Origin: Candidatus Kapaibacterium sp.
GTDB lineage: Bacteria > Bacteroidota > Ignavibacteria > Kapaibacteriales > NICIL-2
Assembly: GCA_025055755.1 (NCBI GenBank)
Contig: JANWWF010000002.1
Location: 124,001 to 188,000, forward strand
Length of the DNA stretch: 64,000 nucleotides
Direction: 5' to 3'
Shown here: positions 41,632 through 50,636 of the stretch, one piece after another
How positions within the stretch are numbered: position 1 is the first letter of the stretch
Layout: each line of letters opens with the position of its first letter
The notes under the pieces: generated by a model
The model's input: the letters and a program-made list of their open reading frames with translations, nothing else
Database searches by the model: none
What the model was told of the DNA's origin: nothing
Position numbers and translations under genes: made by a program

Positions 41632-42471
41632 CTAAGCCAACAGGTGTGTGACGAATGTGCGATAAGTCGGAAAGCGAGTTGCTGCTATGAGTGCAGCATT
41701 GATGTTATCGAAGAATGCAAAAAGTGCAGAACCTGTGCCTGTAAGGGAGGCATAATGCGCACCTGCAGCATACAGTGCAGCTTTGATCTCTGACAATATG
41801 GGATATACCGGATAGACGACCTCCTCGAAGTCATTTGTACAAAGAGTGCGGAGCATCTCATCGGATAGATTGGTCAATCCAATTATCGAGCGTAGTGCTT
41901 CCTGACGAGGAAAAGAAGCCACAAGGTCTATCTGAGCGTATGCCCAAGCAGTTGAAATGGCGATAGGGGGTACCACAATTAGGACCGGGCACTGTCGTAG
42001 AGGCGGGATAACAGTCAGAATATCTCCACGCCCTTCAGCGTAAGCGAATCTGGGGTTTAGGAAGTAAGGGACATCACTTCCAATTTGTTGGGCTATCGAA
42101 AAGAGGGTAGAATCGTCTGGTGTGATACGCCAAAGTTGACACAGTCCGCGCAAGACAGTTGCGGCATCGGAACTTCCACCACCAAGCCCACTTCCGGGAG
42201 GAATGTGTTTCCTAATGGTTATCTTTGCGCCATCGTTGATGGCAGCTACTTCTTGCAACATCGCGGCAGCGCGGTAGGCGAGATTGTCGTGTTCAGCGAT
42301 ACCAAGCGAGGGACGCGTGTGGACGGTTATCGTTGGAGCAGGCTCGATGGTTATGACATCGAAAAGCTCCACTGGTGCAAAGACAGTTGCAATGTTGTGA
42401 TAGCCATCGGGCCGTCTCTCTACTACGTGCAATCCGATGTTGACTTTTGCATAGGCATTGAGCGTGAGCAT
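41632..42471 (-). CDS. ispE: 4-diphosphocytidyl-2-C-methyl-D-erythritol kinase
   Basis: LNAYAKVNIGLHVVERRPDGYHNIATVF; HIPPGSGLGGGSSDAATVLRGL; SLTGTGSALFAFF. Start set to MLTLNAYAK. Confidence 0.94.
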   Translation of the reverse strand: MLTLNAYAKVNIGLHVVERRPDGYHNIATVFAPVELFDVITIEPAPTITVHTRPSLGIAEHDNLAYRAAAMLQEVAAINDGAKITIRKHIPPGSGLGGGSSDAATVLRGLCQLWRITPDDSTLFSIAQQIGSDVPYFLNPRFAYAEGRGDILTVIPPLRQCPVLIVVPPIAISTAWAYAQIDLVASFPRQEALRSIIGLTNLSDEMLRTLCTNDFEEVVYPVYPILSEIKAALYAAGAHYASLTGTGSALFAFFDNINAALIAATRFPTYRTFVTHLLA

Positions 42472-43171
42472 GAGTAGCCATACAGTCGAACAAGGCGCAA
42501 AATTACCGCTTTCCCAACACGAGGAGGACATTTCCTTCGGCGCAGAATTATTGCGGAAAGGAATACATTTGCTTTCCCTTTCGATTCCCATTGGCTATGC
42601 GCTGATGTCCAAAGAGCATGCATTAGTTATTTTGATACCGTTGACGATCGCATTTGTTGTTGCTGATATTCTCATCCATCGCAGTGTTGCAGTTCGCCAG
42701 TATGCGCTGCAAATTGTCGGTCCTTTGTTGCGTCCGCACGAGCGTCGTCAGGACCGCCTTCTCCTCAATGGGGCATCGTATGTGCTTATAAGTGCATGTA
42801 TCACAGTGGCTATCTTTCCAAAGTTGATTGGGGTCACGGCATTTGCCATCCTGATCATCAGCGACATAAGTGCGGCGATCATCGGGCGTCGTTATGGGGC
42901 GCATCGGTTTCTGGATAAGTCGCTGGAGGGAACTCTTGCATTTCTTGTGTCAGCTCTCATTGTCATCAGCGTTATTGGCTCGCTCTATCATTTGCCTGAA
43001 CTTTATTTCGGTATTGCATCGTGTGGAGCTATAGTAGGTGCACTGGCTGAAAATTTGTCGATTCGCCTCAAACTTGATGATAATGTCTCTATCCCGATGA
43101 GCATTGGGGTTGTCATGTGGGTTCTTGCTCTTTTAATTCCTGGTGGAGAACTTTTGCTGCAAGTCGGATGA
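42470..43171 (+). CDS. SEC59/DGK1/VTE5-type membrane kinase or phosphatidate cytidylyltransferase-like protein
   Basis: LLRKGIHLLSLSIPIGY; LLNGASYVLISACI; FAILIISDISAAIIGRRYGAHRFLDKSLEGTLAFLVSALI. Confidence 0.75.
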   Translation: MSSHTVEQGAKLPLSQHEEDISFGAELLRKGIHLLSLSIPIGYALMSKEHALVILIPLTIAFVVADILIHRSVAVRQYALQIVGPLLRPHERRQDRLLLNGASYVLISACITVAIFPKLIGVTAFAILIISDISAAIIGRRYGAHRFLDKSLEGTLAFLVSALIVISVIGSLYHLPELYFGIASCGAIVGALAENLSIRLKLDDNVSIPMSIGVVMWVLALLIPGGELLLQVG

Positions 43172-43695
43172 AAAACCGTCGTATCGTTGGTGCTACACAA
43201 GCTATTATCGCAACAGTTTTAGGGGCGCTTATCATCTTAGCGTTAACAGTTCCAACCCCCTCGCTTCCAGAGATGCGAACTGCCGACGTTTTTGACACCA
43301 CCTTCCATGATGGCTTTCGGTGGATCGTTGCATCGGTCCACACAAATGTTTATGATTCTGCTTGGATAGCACGGTATGCGACGATGTTTTACCATCGTGC
43401 CATTCCGAAGCACATGGAAGACACGGGGGCAGTACAGGTAGAACTTTACTTTTTCAACCCTGACGATCGAAGGATGTTACAGAGCCAGGATATTGTATCA
43501 CTTGCGCGACGGGGTCCAGCAATTGGTGAGCAGCTGGGCAAGCTAAGCGTCGTTGATAGCGGGTATGTAGCAGTTCGTTTTTCGTCAACTATGCTTTTGT
43601 TCGGTTACGACACTCTAACAGTTATGCGTACTCGTATCTACGTTCCGAAAGAAGGTTACCGGTGGGCGTCGTTAGTTCGACGTCTATCGTCATGA
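43168..43695 (+). CDS. Hypothetical membrane-anchored/exported protein
   Basis: 4-bp overlap with the upstream gene; N-terminal TM segment (AIIATVLGALIILALTVP), then a soluble domain of no family I recognise. Confidence 0.6.
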   Translation: MKNRRIVGATQAIIATVLGALIILALTVPTPSLPEMRTADVFDTTFHDGFRWIVASVHTNVYDSAWIARYATMFYHRAIPKHMEDTGAVQVELYFFNPDDRRMLQSQDIVSLARRGPAIGEQLGKLSVVDSGYVAVRFSSTMLLFGYDTLTVMRTRIYVPKEGYRWASLVRRLSS

Positions 43696-43717
43696 TGTTT
43701 CACATTGGAGCGGCCTG

Positions 43718-44545
43718 ATGGACAAACAGCAGTGCTATGCGTTGATTCTTGGGGCGTCGAGTGGTTTTGGGCGAGCGACAGCACTGGCATTGGCAGCAGA
43801 GGGGTATCCCATCATAGGAGTGCATCTTGATCGCGCAGCCGCACTGCCTGCGGTGGAGGAACTCAAGAGCAAGATTCAGTCCTATGGTGTGCGGACCCTG
43901 TTTTTCAACGCTAATGCAGCAGATGCTGCGCGCCGTGCTGAAATCATCGCCGCTCTCAAGGATGAATTCCGCCATGTTCCCGGCAGTGGTGTTTACCTTA
44001 TGCTGCATTCTTTAGCCTTCGGGACCCTGCGTCCGCTTGTTTCTTCGAATCGAGAGGAGGCAATCACCCAAAGCCAGCTTGAAATGACGCTCGATGTGAT
44101 GGCAAATTCCCTGGTGTATTGGGTACAGGACCTTTACGCGGAGGGATTACTCCTTCGAGGCGGGCGAATTCTCTCTCTTACCAGTGCAGGGAGCCATCGT
44201 AATCTTCCGATGTACGGGGCGGTATCTGCCGCAAAAGCAGCATTAGAGTCCTACACTCGGCAACTTGCGTTGGAACTTGCTTCGATGGAGATCACCGTCA
44301 ATGCAATTCGCGCAGGAGTGACCGATACCCCTGCTCTTCGCAAGATACCTGGTAACGAGCGCCTCATTGCGAACGCTATCATGCGTAACCCCAATCATCG
44401 GTTAACCACACCTGAGGATGTTGCTCGCATTATCGTACTCCTTGCACGACCAGAAGCACAATGGATCAATGCCCATGTGCTTGGTGCGGATGGAGGCGAG
44501 GATGCAATAGACATCACCTGGTGGGATGATGCCGTGGTACGCTAA
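43718..44545 (+). CDS. SDR-family reductase, enoyl-ACP reductase (FabL-like)
   Basis: GASSGFGRA Rossmann motif; MLHSLAFG; MYGAVSAAKAALESYTRQLALELA (Y-x6-K). Confidence 0.75.
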   Translation: MDKQQCYALILGASSGFGRATALALAAEGYPIIGVHLDRAAALPAVEELKSKIQSYGVRTLFFNANAADAARRAEIIAALKDEFRHVPGSGVYLMLHSLAFGTLRPLVSSNREEAITQSQLEMTLDVMANSLVYWVQDLYAEGLLLRGGRILSLTSAGSHRNLPMYGAVSAAKAALESYTRQLALELASMEITVNAIRAGVTDTPALRKIPGNERLIANAIMRNPNHRLTTPEDVARIIVLLARPEAQWINAHVLGADGGEDAIDITWWDDAVVR

Positions 44546-44546
44546 C

Positions 44547-45188
44547 ATGCTTAGGCAGGCTCTTCTGCTTTTCGGAGGAGCCTGCTGTGTTTTTGTGGAG
44601 GGATGTCTCCATCCGCTTCGCACTCATTCTCTATCGGCTGCATCTTCTCTTACAGCCAGTGGTAGTGAGATGAAGGAATCCTCCAAGCGTTTTGCTGATA
44701 CTATGACTATTTTCTTTGCAGAGCCACCGCCGCAGAGGGATCGGGGAACGCTGGTAGAGGGAAAAAGCAGAGGTATTCTGCTTGATTCTGCAATAAAACT
44801 CTGTACACACTCCAGTATTGGACGTGCTGTGCAACTACTTCTGCAAGTAATAGAAAATTGCCCGCATAGTGATTCTCTTCACTGGGAAGCATTATTTCAG
44901 CTGGGGGAGTGCTATGCAGTCAAGGGAGAATACCGCCGTGCACGGCTTCTATTGGGGGAAATTGCCTATCGCAACGAAGGTATCCCGTCTGATGTCCATC
45001 AACGTGCACTTGTACGACTAGGGCATGTGTGGTGCCGCGAGGGGAGAGTTAATCTCGCCCAGGAGCAGTTTTCGCGGCTTATTGAATTGTATCCTTTCAG
45101 TCCTTACCGTTCTGTTGCAAGTTGTAGCACTATTGATTTGTTCGATGCCTTCGGGCGGCACGGATACGACCAAAGACGTACACAATAA
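44547..45188 (+). CDS. TPR-type putative lipoprotein
   Basis: MLRQALLLFGGACCVFVEGC lipobox-like N-terminus; TPR-like LHWEALFQLGECYAVKGEYRRARLLLGEIAY...ALVRLGHVWCREGRVNLAQEQFSRLIELYP. Confidence 0.65.
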   Translation: MLRQALLLFGGACCVFVEGCLHPLRTHSLSAASSLTASGSEMKESSKRFADTMTIFFAEPPPQRDRGTLVEGKSRGILLDSAIKLCTHSSIGRAVQLLLQVIENCPHSDSLHWEALFQLGECYAVKGEYRRARLLLGEIAYRNEGIPSDVHQRALVRLGHVWCREGRVNLAQEQFSRLIELYPFSPYRSVASCSTIDLFDAFGRHGYDQRRTQ

Positions 45189-45759
45189 GACCGATTATTG
45201 CTGCAACTGCGAGGATAATTGTAATTGCTATCCCGTAGGTGCGGAAGTATGCTTCAATGGTGCGCCAGTTTTGCCCAAGTTGCATGCCAGCATAGAGCAA
45301 AAGTGTATTCCAGACCAGTGCACTAACACCACACAGGATGGTTGTACGTACTGGTTCCAGGTGTGACATGCCGGCAAATAGCGAAATGACCGATCGTGTT
45401 CCAGATAAAAACCGATTGATGACGATGACGATGTATCCCCACCGCTGAAACCATTGCTCTGCCCGTTCGACTGCCTCGAGCGGAAAGAGCTTCCGCAGTT
45501 GTGACGTCATAAGGCGATCACCAAGCACACGCCCGAGCGTGAACATTGTGAAGAAGCCCGCAGTACTTCCCAGAGTTGCGAAAAGAACTATTACGCCAAA
45601 ATCTGCCGTGCCGATTCCTATCAGTGTCCCAATAAAGACAAGCAGCACATCGCTTGGGGAAGGTGGGAGAATGTTTTCAAGGTATGTCACAGCAAACGCT
45701 GCAACGGCAATCCCCCACGGCGGCAGTTGCTCAAGAATTGCAACAAGGTGATCGAGCAT
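45130..45759 (-). CDS. DedA-family membrane protein
   Basis: ENILPPSPSDVLLVFIGTLIG; RFLSGTRSVISLFAGMSHL. Confidence 0.9.
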   Translation of the reverse strand: MLDHLVAILEQLPPWGIAVAAFAVTYLENILPPSPSDVLLVFIGTLIGIGTADFGVIVLFATLGSTAGFFTMFTLGRVLGDRLMTSQLRKLFPLEAVERAEQWFQRWGYIVIVINRFLSGTRSVISLFAGMSHLEPVRTTILCGVSALVWNTLLLYAGMQLGQNWRTIEAYFRTYGIAITIILAVAAIIGLIVYVFGRIRAARRHRTNQ

Positions 45760-45767
45760 AGCTTTGC

Positions 45768-45780
45768 GTTCAAATTGAAC
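45768..45780. promoter_or_regulatory. Candidate operator: 13-bp perfect palindrome GTTCAAATTGAAC
   Basis: GTTCAA-A-TTGAAC in the short divergent intergenic gap between the DedA gene (start 45759) and the XRE-cupin regulator (start 45808). Confidence 0.5.
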
Positions 45781-45807
45781 TATCACAAGTTACGGAGAGC
45801 CATAACG

Positions 45808-46404
45808 ATGGATGAAGCAACTCGTCGTATGCAGTGTATTGGTGCAAATCTCCGCGCTTTACGACGCAAAACGGGTAAGACTCTTGAGGAAGTTGCAACA
45901 AAAGCGGGCGTATCAGTCTCACATCTTGCGAACGCAGAGCACGGCAGACGCATGCTTCACGGCGAGCTGTTGCGAAATGTCCTTGTCTTATACGGATATT
46001 CCTTAGCGGTATTTATGTCCCATATCGAAAAGCTCATTCAGCCCTTGAACGAGAACAGAAATAGTGATGCAGTAATTCCTGCCTCCCCGATTCCCCTGAT
46101 GGGCTATCGTCCAGGGCAAGGAGAATTGCATCTGCTTCACCCTGTTTTCTCAGTGGAAGAATCTGCTCACCTATTGCTCATTCTTCCACCTGAACAGGAG
46201 CTTTGGCATTCATACATAGTGCTACCAGCCCGCTGTAGTGTTGGTGTGGCACGCGGGGCACTCTTGATTGAAACACCTCAACGAGAGTTCTTGCTCAATG
46301 AAGGAGAGTATGCAACAATCTTACCACATCAACCGCATCGGTTTCGCAATCATACCCTCGCTGAAGCGCGTGCCTATATTTGGGTAGAAACGGCGTGTAT
46401 CTAA
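45808..46404 (+). CDS. XRE-family transcriptional regulator with C-terminal cupin domain
   Basis: HTH: IGANLRALRRKTGKTLEEVATKAGVSVSHLANAEHGRRMLHGELLRNVL; cupin-like C-terminus ending ATILPHQPHRFRNHTLAEARAYIWVETA. Confidence 0.88.
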   Translation: MDEATRRMQCIGANLRALRRKTGKTLEEVATKAGVSVSHLANAEHGRRMLHGELLRNVLVLYGYSLAVFMSHIEKLIQPLNENRNSDAVIPASPIPLMGYRPGQGELHLLHPVFSVEESAHLLLILPPEQELWHSYIVLPARCSVGVARGALLIETPQREFLLNEGEYATILPHQPHRFRNHTLAEARAYIWVETACI

Positions 46405-46405
46405 G

Positions 46406-48271
46406 ATGAGTAGCACCGGTGAGCATACGACAACTCTTCACATCCTTTGTATCGAGGATCACCCTCTCGACCGCGAGCTAATTAGCCGTCAGCTTCAGCG
46501 TGATGATATATGGGGTGAACTTCGCTTTGCTCTTTCTTTTGCTGGCACATTGGGAGAAGCGGTCATGCTTGCACAAACAACAACAGTGGATGTATGTCTT
46601 GCTGATCTGGTGCTACCAGATAGCCGCGGTATAGAAACTGTTCACGTACTTCGCCGTGTGCTTCCCACTGCTGCTATTGTCGTTATCACTGCGGACACTG
46701 ATCCACTGACTTTGCGCCAAGCAGTGTATGCAAATGTGCAGGGGTACTTAGTTAAGGGGGAATATGCCTCAGGAGCGTTAGCTCGAACAATCATTGCAGC
46801 GTGGGAACGAGCACGCTTAGAACAGCGTCTGGCGGAAACGTCGGACAAGCTCCGCCGTTTGCAAGAGCAGTATCGTGCATTGCTTGAGTTTCTTCCCGAT
46901 GGCGTCATTATGACGGACTCTCATGCTCGTATCCTTTACCTTAATCCTGCTGCCCAGGAATTACTGGGTCGTTCCAGCGGAGAGCTTCTTGGAGAAGAAT
47001 TGGTTGGACTCCCCTCAAGCATTGAGCAGCCAATAGAAGTTGTAATAGCCCATCGAGCTGGAAAGCTCCGCTCTGCACTTGTCCACTGCCAACATGCAGC
47101 AGTAGATGGGCAGGCAGTGGTTTTTTACTTTCTCCGCGATATCACCGAGCAACGTACTTATGAGCAACAACGGCGTCACCGTGAACGGATCGAGCTGTTA
47201 GGAATGTTGGCAAGTGGTGTTGCACACGACATCAACAACTTACTCTCCCCGATCATGCTCGGGGTGCAAACATTGCTCCGTGGAGCAAACGATGACCGCC
47301 AGCGCCGTGTCCTTACGATGATCGAAGAATCTGCCAGGCGAGGTGCAGAGCTTATTCGACAGGTACTGAGCTATGCGCGTGCTCAAGACACGCAACGACA
47401 ACTCATTGCCCCGTATGATGTGATTGCAGAAGAGGAACCCTATTGGCACAGTCTTTTGCCAGCCTCAATCACGTTAGACGTGCGTGGTGTTGATCGCTTG
47501 GCTCCCGCATTTTATGGTGATCGCCTTCAGGTAAAGCAAGCACTAACTCACTTGGTCACTAATGCGAAAGAAGCAATTGGCAATGCTCCGGGTACGATTC
47601 GTATTGCCGCCTACGCAACATCGCGGAATGATCCGCGTCTGGCTTCCAAAGGTATTGCAGATGATTCATTCGTTGTGTTTGATGTAAGCGACACCGGCTG
47701 TGGCATTCCAGAAGATCTTCGCCACCGCATCTTCGAACCATTTTTCACCACAAAATCTGGAGCAAGTGGTTTGGGGCTATACACCGTACTTACCATTGTC
47801 AAGCGCCATCATGGAGTTATCCACGTTGATAGTCGTGTTGGGGAGGGAACAACAGTAAGCATCTTTTTCCCTCTTGTCGAAGATAGTACAGAACATCGGG
47901 GTGTTGTGCTCTTGCTCATACCAAGCGCAACGATGCGACAATTAGTTCGATCGACGCTCGAAGCAGAGGGGTTCCGTATCCTCGAGGCAAGTTCTCCTGC
48001 TGAGGTGCTAAGTGTCTTTGTTGCTGCCTCCTCTTCGGTAGAGATCGTCATAGCCGATGATGACCCGAGTGTTCCTGGCTGTCTTGAAAAGCTTGGTGCA
48101 ATCCGTCAACTTAAACCCAGTGTGCGGATTGTCTTATTGTGCTCTTTGCTTGCCCAGGGAGCGCTGCGACAGCTGGAAGGGAATGTTGTTGATCGCTTTA
48201 TAGCAAAGCCTTTTACTGATCAAATGCTCCTGGATGCTGTTGCTGGATTGAATTGTGCTCCAGGAGGATAA
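46406..48271 (+). CDS. Hybrid sensor histidine kinase (REC-PAS-HisKA-HATPase-degenerate REC)
   Basis: LHILCIEDHPLDREL...CLADLVLPDSRG; PAS LLEFLPDGVIMTDSHARILYLNPAAQELLG; VAHDINNLLSPIM; VSDTGCGIPEDLRHRIFEPFFTTKSGASGLGLYTV. Confidence 0.93.
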   Translation: MSSTGEHTTTLHILCIEDHPLDRELISRQLQRDDIWGELRFALSFAGTLGEAVMLAQTTTVDVCLADLVLPDSRGIETVHVLRRVLPTAAIVVITADTDPLTLRQAVYANVQGYLVKGEYASGALARTIIAAWERARLEQRLAETSDKLRRLQEQYRALLEFLPDGVIMTDSHARILYLNPAAQELLGRSSGELLGEELVGLPSSIEQPIEVVIAHRAGKLRSALVHCQHAAVDGQAVVFYFLRDITEQRTYEQQRRHRERIELLGMLASGVAHDINNLLSPIMLGVQTLLRGANDDRQRRVLTMIEESARRGAELIRQVLSYARAQDTQRQLIAPYDVIAEEEPYWHSLLPASITLDVRGVDRLAPAFYGDRLQVKQALTHLVTNAKEAIGNAPGTIRIAAYATSRNDPRLASKGIADDSFVVFDVSDTGCGIPEDLRHRIFEPFFTTKSGASGLGLYTVLTIVKRHHGVIHVDSRVGEGTTVSIFFPLVEDSTEHRGVVLLLIPSATMRQLVRSTLEAEGFRILEASSPAEVLSVFVAASSSVEIVIADDDPSVPGCLEKLGAIRQLKPSVRIVLLCSLLAQGALRQLEGNVVDRFIAKPFTDQMLLDAVAGLNCAPGG

Positions 48272-48309
48272 CTGTAACTTTGCGATATGTTGTACGTTCT
48301 TTCTTGCAC

Positions 48310-49860
48310 ATGAAAGAGTTTCGGAATGAACCTGTTCTTGACTTTTCGAATCTGAAAAATATTCGCGCACAACGTGCAGCGATAGAAGATGTTCGCAAGC
48401 GCTTTGGCAAGGAGTATCCCAACATCATTGGTGGAAAGAAAGTTTTCACTGAAGAGAAAACCATTTCTCGCAATCCTGCCAGACCCAGTGAAGTTGTCGG
48501 TATTTTCCAAAAAGGCGGGAAAGAACACGCAGAACAAGCGATTGCAGCAGCGTTGAAGGCATTTGAGTCGTGGAAAAATGTGCCCGCAAAGCAGCGTGCA
48601 CAGTTCCTCTTCAAAGCTGCAAAGGAAATACGCCGTCGCCGACTCGAAATCAATGCATGGATGATAAGCGAAGTAGGAAAAAACTACGCAGAGGCGGATG
48701 CGGATACCTGCGAAGCAATCGACTTTTTAGAATTTTACGGGCGGGAGATGCTTCGTTATGCACAGCCGCAACCGGTGACACCTGTGCCGAATGAAGTAAA
48801 TGAGTTGTTCTACATCCCTCTCGGTGTAGGCGTAATCTTGCCGCCGTGGAATTTTCCTTTCGCCATCTTGGTTGGGATGACAAGTGCTGCGATAGTAACA
48901 GGAAACACTGTTGTCCTAAAGCCATCAAGTGATGCTCCAATGATGGGGTGGATATTCGCAGACATCATGCGTTCGGTAGGGTTACCACCAGGGGTACTGA
49001 ATTACCTTGTTGCAAGCGGAGCAGAGGCAGGTGATTATTTGGTTGCTCATCCGAAAACGCGCTTCATTGCTTTTACTGGTTCGATGGAAGTGGGTCTTCA
49101 CATCAACGAACTGGCAGCAAAGCCGCAGCCCGGGCAAATCTGGATCAAGCGAGTCATTGCTGAAATGGGAGGTAAGGATGCAATCATCGTTGATAGCGAA
49201 GCTGATTTAGATGCGGCGGTGCAAGGTGTAATCATTTCTGCTTTTGGATTTCAAGGGCAAAAGTGCTCCGCGTGTTCCCGAGCAATTGTGGACCGCAAAG
49301 TGTATAAAGAGTTCGTTGCTAAACTCCGCGAGGCAGTAGCGGCTCTCCACGTCGGTCCGCCTGAGGATAACTATCCTGTTGGTCCAGTGGTCAACGAGCG
49401 TCAGAAGAATTCTATCCTCCAGTACATTGAGATTGGTAAACAGGAAGGTAAATTGCTCATTGGGGGTAACGCAATCGAAGATGAAAGTGGTGGCTACTAT
49501 ATTGAGCCGACGGTTTTCATTGATGTTAAGCCTACTGCTCGGATAGCGCAAGAGGAGATTTTCGGTCCGGTACTTGCTGTCATCAAGGCACGGGATTTCG
49601 ACGATGCTCTTCGTATTGCTAACAGCACTATTTACGGACTGACCGGGTCAGTTTATTCGCAGAACCGTGCAAAGCTTGAACGCGCCCGACAGGAGTTTCA
49701 TGTGGGGAATCTTTATTTCAATCGCAAATGCACTGGTGCCTTAGTAGGAGGGCATCCATTTGGCGGATTTAATATGAGTGGGACTGACTCAAAAGCAGGT
49801 GGACGGGACTACTTGCTGCTGTTCTTGCAGGCAAAGAGTGTTTCCCGTAAGGTGAGCTGA
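48310..49860 (+). CDS. rocA: L-glutamate gamma-semialdehyde (1-pyrroline-5-carboxylate) dehydrogenase
   Basis: ISEVGKNYAEADADTCEAIDFLEFYGREMLRYAQPQPV; LPPWNFPFAILVGMTSAAIVTGNTVVLKPSSDAP; AEMGGKDAIIVDSEADLDAAVQG; GQKCSACSR. Confidence 0.93.
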   Translation: MKEFRNEPVLDFSNLKNIRAQRAAIEDVRKRFGKEYPNIIGGKKVFTEEKTISRNPARPSEVVGIFQKGGKEHAEQAIAAALKAFESWKNVPAKQRAQFLFKAAKEIRRRRLEINAWMISEVGKNYAEADADTCEAIDFLEFYGREMLRYAQPQPVTPVPNEVNELFYIPLGVGVILPPWNFPFAILVGMTSAAIVTGNTVVLKPSSDAPMMGWIFADIMRSVGLPPGVLNYLVASGAEAGDYLVAHPKTRFIAFTGSMEVGLHINELAAKPQPGQIWIKRVIAEMGGKDAIIVDSEADLDAAVQGVIISAFGFQGQKCSACSRAIVDRKVYKEFVAKLREAVAALHVGPPEDNYPVGPVVNERQKNSILQYIEIGKQEGKLLIGGNAIEDESGGYYIEPTVFIDVKPTARIAQEEIFGPVLAVIKARDFDDALRIANSTIYGLTGSVYSQNRAKLERARQEFHVGNLYFNRKCTGALVGGHPFGGFNMSGTDSKAGGRDYLLLFLQAKSVSRKVS

Positions 49861-49862
49861 TG

Positions 49863-50609
49863 TTACATATCGGAGGCAACCCACAACCGAACAGTAGTTC
49901 CAGGAGGCACTCGGCTTCCGGCAGCAGGCTCCTGGCGAAGGACAGTTCCAGGGACGAATGTCCCGTCGTATTGCAGTATCACCTCGCCTAACTGCAGTTG
50001 AGCTTGCTCGAGAAGTTCTTGTGCTTCCTGCTGACTGCGTCGAATGAGGTCCGGTACTGTTACAATTTGTGCCGTATCTTGGCACAGGGTAAGATGGATA
50101 GGTGTCCCAGTACGGACGAGGGCTCCTGCTGGTGGGCTTTGGTCAATGATCCCACTACTGGTTATTGGGGTACACGGTGTCACTTGGACACGGCCAATCT
50201 GCAAACCTTCGCGCAACAATGCTATCTGCGCATCACGCAGAGACATGCCGAGTACTGACGGAATGCGAACTGTTTCTTCTCCACGGCTGACGACCAAATA
50301 CACGCGCCGACCCTGCCGCACCGTTGCCCCTGGATATGGCGACTGAAGTACAACACGCCCAGCTGCATACACTGAATCGTATTGATGCTGGATGTCGTGA
50401 ACACGCAGCTTGTACTGTTCGAGTATTTTCACAGCCTGTTCTTGTGGCATGCCAATAACGTTCGGCATAACGACAGTTTCTCTACTGTGCACGATAAGCG
50501 GAACAATAACCTGATCAAGAAGGATAATCAGGCATATCACTCCAGCTCCTCCGCCGAGCACCACGCGCCATTTGCGATCACGGATCAATGTCTGAAAAAA
50601 CTGTCTCAT
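49863..50609 (-). CDS. Membrane-anchored protein with three PASTA domains
   Basis: N-terminal TM, then three PASTA-like repeats (VVMPNVIGMPQEQAVKILEQ; VRIPSVLGMSLRDAQIALLREG; VTVPDLIRRSQQEAQELLEQAQL). No kinase domain. Confidence 0.88.
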   Translation of the reverse strand: MRQFFQTLIRDRKWRVVLGGGAGVICLIILLDQVIVPLIVHSRETVVMPNVIGMPQEQAVKILEQYKLRVHDIQHQYDSVYAAGRVVLQSPYPGATVRQGRRVYLVVSRGEETVRIPSVLGMSLRDAQIALLREGLQIGRVQVTPCTPITSSGIIDQSPPAGALVRTGTPIHLTLCQDTAQIVTVPDLIRRSQQEAQELLEQAQLQLGEVILQYDGTFVPGTVLRQEPAAGSRVPPGTTVRLWVASDM

Positions 50610-50636
50610 CGCATGATGTTTGGTAGAAAATGCACG

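Noticed and set aside
47449-47466. Sigma-54-like TTGGCACAGTCTTTTGCC in the histidine kinase gene
   Set aside because: GG-to-GC spacing is 11, not 10, and it lies within coding sequence.
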